Of a stretch of DNA of 6,207 nucleotides, positions 5,680 through 6,207 are shown in pieces. The translations under genes and the position numbers were made by a program. Location of the stretch: NCBI GenBank assembly GCA_023132505.1, contig JAGLYE010000100.1, positions 1 to 6,207 on the forward strand, in the 5' to 3' direction. This DNA comes from Bacteroidales bacterium. Its GTDB lineage: Bacteria; Bacteroidota; Bacteroidia; Bacteroidales; B18-G4. Under the pieces are notes generated by a model. That model saw only the letters and a program-made list of their open reading frames with translations. It ran no database searches and was not told the origin of the DNA. Within the stretch, counting starts at the first letter, position 1; every line of letters starts with the position of its first letter.

Positions 5680-6207
5680 CTATTTATCGATTTTTTCGCA
5701 GAGACGCTTGAAGATCTCTTCGATTGTCCCCAAACCATGTACACTTTCCATTTTGCCCTGGAGATCATAATGATCCATTAATGGTTTGGTCTGGCTATGA
5801 TATACTTTCAGCCTGTTGGAGATCACCTCTTCAGTATCATCTTTTCGCCCTTCGATCTGGGCACGCTTAAGCAAGCGCTCCATGAGCTCAGTATCGTGAA
5901 CATCCAGAGCCAAGACTACATTTACGCCGCCATCCATTTCCTTAAGCAAACCTTCAAGGTCATGGGCCTGTTGTGTGGTCCTGGGATATCCATCAAAGAG
6001 GAAACCTTCTGTACCGGGATGCTTTTGCATGGCTGATCGCAGCAGATCGACAAGCAACTCATCAGAAACGAGTTCTCCCTTTTCTATAATACTTTGAACG
6101 CGAAGGCCCAGTGGTGACTTTGCTTTGATCTCTGCACGAAAAATATCACCGGTAGATATATGTGCTAACCCGTATTTCTCTGCAAGTTTTGTACTTTGTG
6201 TGCCCTT
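5680..6207 (-). CDS. adk: Adenylate kinase, short-LID form, missing the N-terminal start
   Basis: Adk converts AMP + ATP to two ADP in the cytoplasm. Reading leftward from the window edge, the visible protein begins KGTQSTKLAEKYG, the end of the P-loop GxPGxGKGTQ, so about 15 N-terminal residues and the start codon lie beyond 6207; the Met at 6055-6057 is internal. Family marks follow: HISTGDIFR (AMP-site segment), FLFDGYPRT (the DGFPR AMP-binding motif with Tyr for Phe) and RAQIEGRKDDTEEVISNRL, a short LID with no zinc-binding cysteines. The C-terminus ends GTIEEIFKRLCEKIDK with a TAG stop at 5680-5682. The 175 visible residues imply a total near 190, usual for the short adenylate kinases of Bacteroidota. 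The frame is intact. The gene converges on the synthetase-GNAT gene; its promoter is outside the window. Adk could recycle the AMP released by Acs, but it is an essential general enzyme and the adjacency need not be functional. Confidence 0.96.
   Translation of the reverse strand, partial: KGTQSTKLAEKYGLAHISTGDIFRAEIKAKSPLGLRVQSIIEKGELVSDELLVDLLRSAMQKHPGTEGFLFDGYPRTTQQAHDLEGLLKEMDGGVNVVLALDVHDTELMERLLKRAQIEGRKDDTEEVISNRLKVYHSQTKPLMDHYDLQGKMESVHGLGTIEEIFKRLCEKIDK

Overview
The window looks like chromosomal DNA from a member of the Bacteroidota, probably Bacteroidales-like. Three things point there. Start codons are preceded by A/T-rich leaders with no Shine-Dalgarno sequence. A promoter of the TTTG / TAnnTTTG type lies upstream of the large acyl-CoA synthetase gene. 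The adenylate kinase is the short-LID form. This placement is inferred from sequence style, not from a database match. GC content is moderate and no mobile element, CRISPR array, tRNA or rRNA was seen.

Layout: (i) 2-985, plus strand: the C-terminal half of an AMP-forming acetyl-CoA synthetase (acs), followed by a strong hairpin terminator. (ii) 1058-2587, plus strand: an OFA-type major facilitator transporter with an unusual insert of about 95 residues between membrane segments 1 and 2, followed by a second terminator. (iii) 2588-2941: a 354-base gene-free region holding that terminator, three short hairpins in a row, a heptamer tandem array and a promoter. (iv) 2942-5635, plus strand: an 897-residue fusion of an NDP-forming (ADP-forming) acyl-CoA synthetase with a C-terminal GNAT acetyltransferase domain. 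(v) 5680-6207, minus strand: adenylate kinase (adk), convergent with the fusion gene and cut at its N-terminal P-loop by the window edge.

Working together: the three plus-strand genes form a plausible acetate / short monocarboxylate module. Acs activates acetate using ATP to AMP, the transporter may move a small carboxylate, and the fusion protein can interconvert acyl-CoA and acid plus ATP. The fusion has the domain order of Pat/PatZ lysine acetyltransferases, which switch Acs off by acetylating the lysine of a PxxxxGK motif; that motif is intact in this Acs. Unlike the Pat enzymes, as I recall them, the synthetase half keeps both catalytic histidines (His257 and His541), so it is probably an active enzyme, while its GNAT acetyl-CoA loop departs from the usual glycine-rich form. 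Adenylate kinase would handle the AMP made by Acs, but it is on the other strand and is a housekeeping gene, so its proximity may mean nothing.

The points most worth a second look are the Pat-like fusion with an intact synthetase core, the transporter insert, the covarying hairpins and in-register heptamers of the 2.6-2.8 kb region, and the terminator that leaves almost no room for a promoter before the transporter gene.
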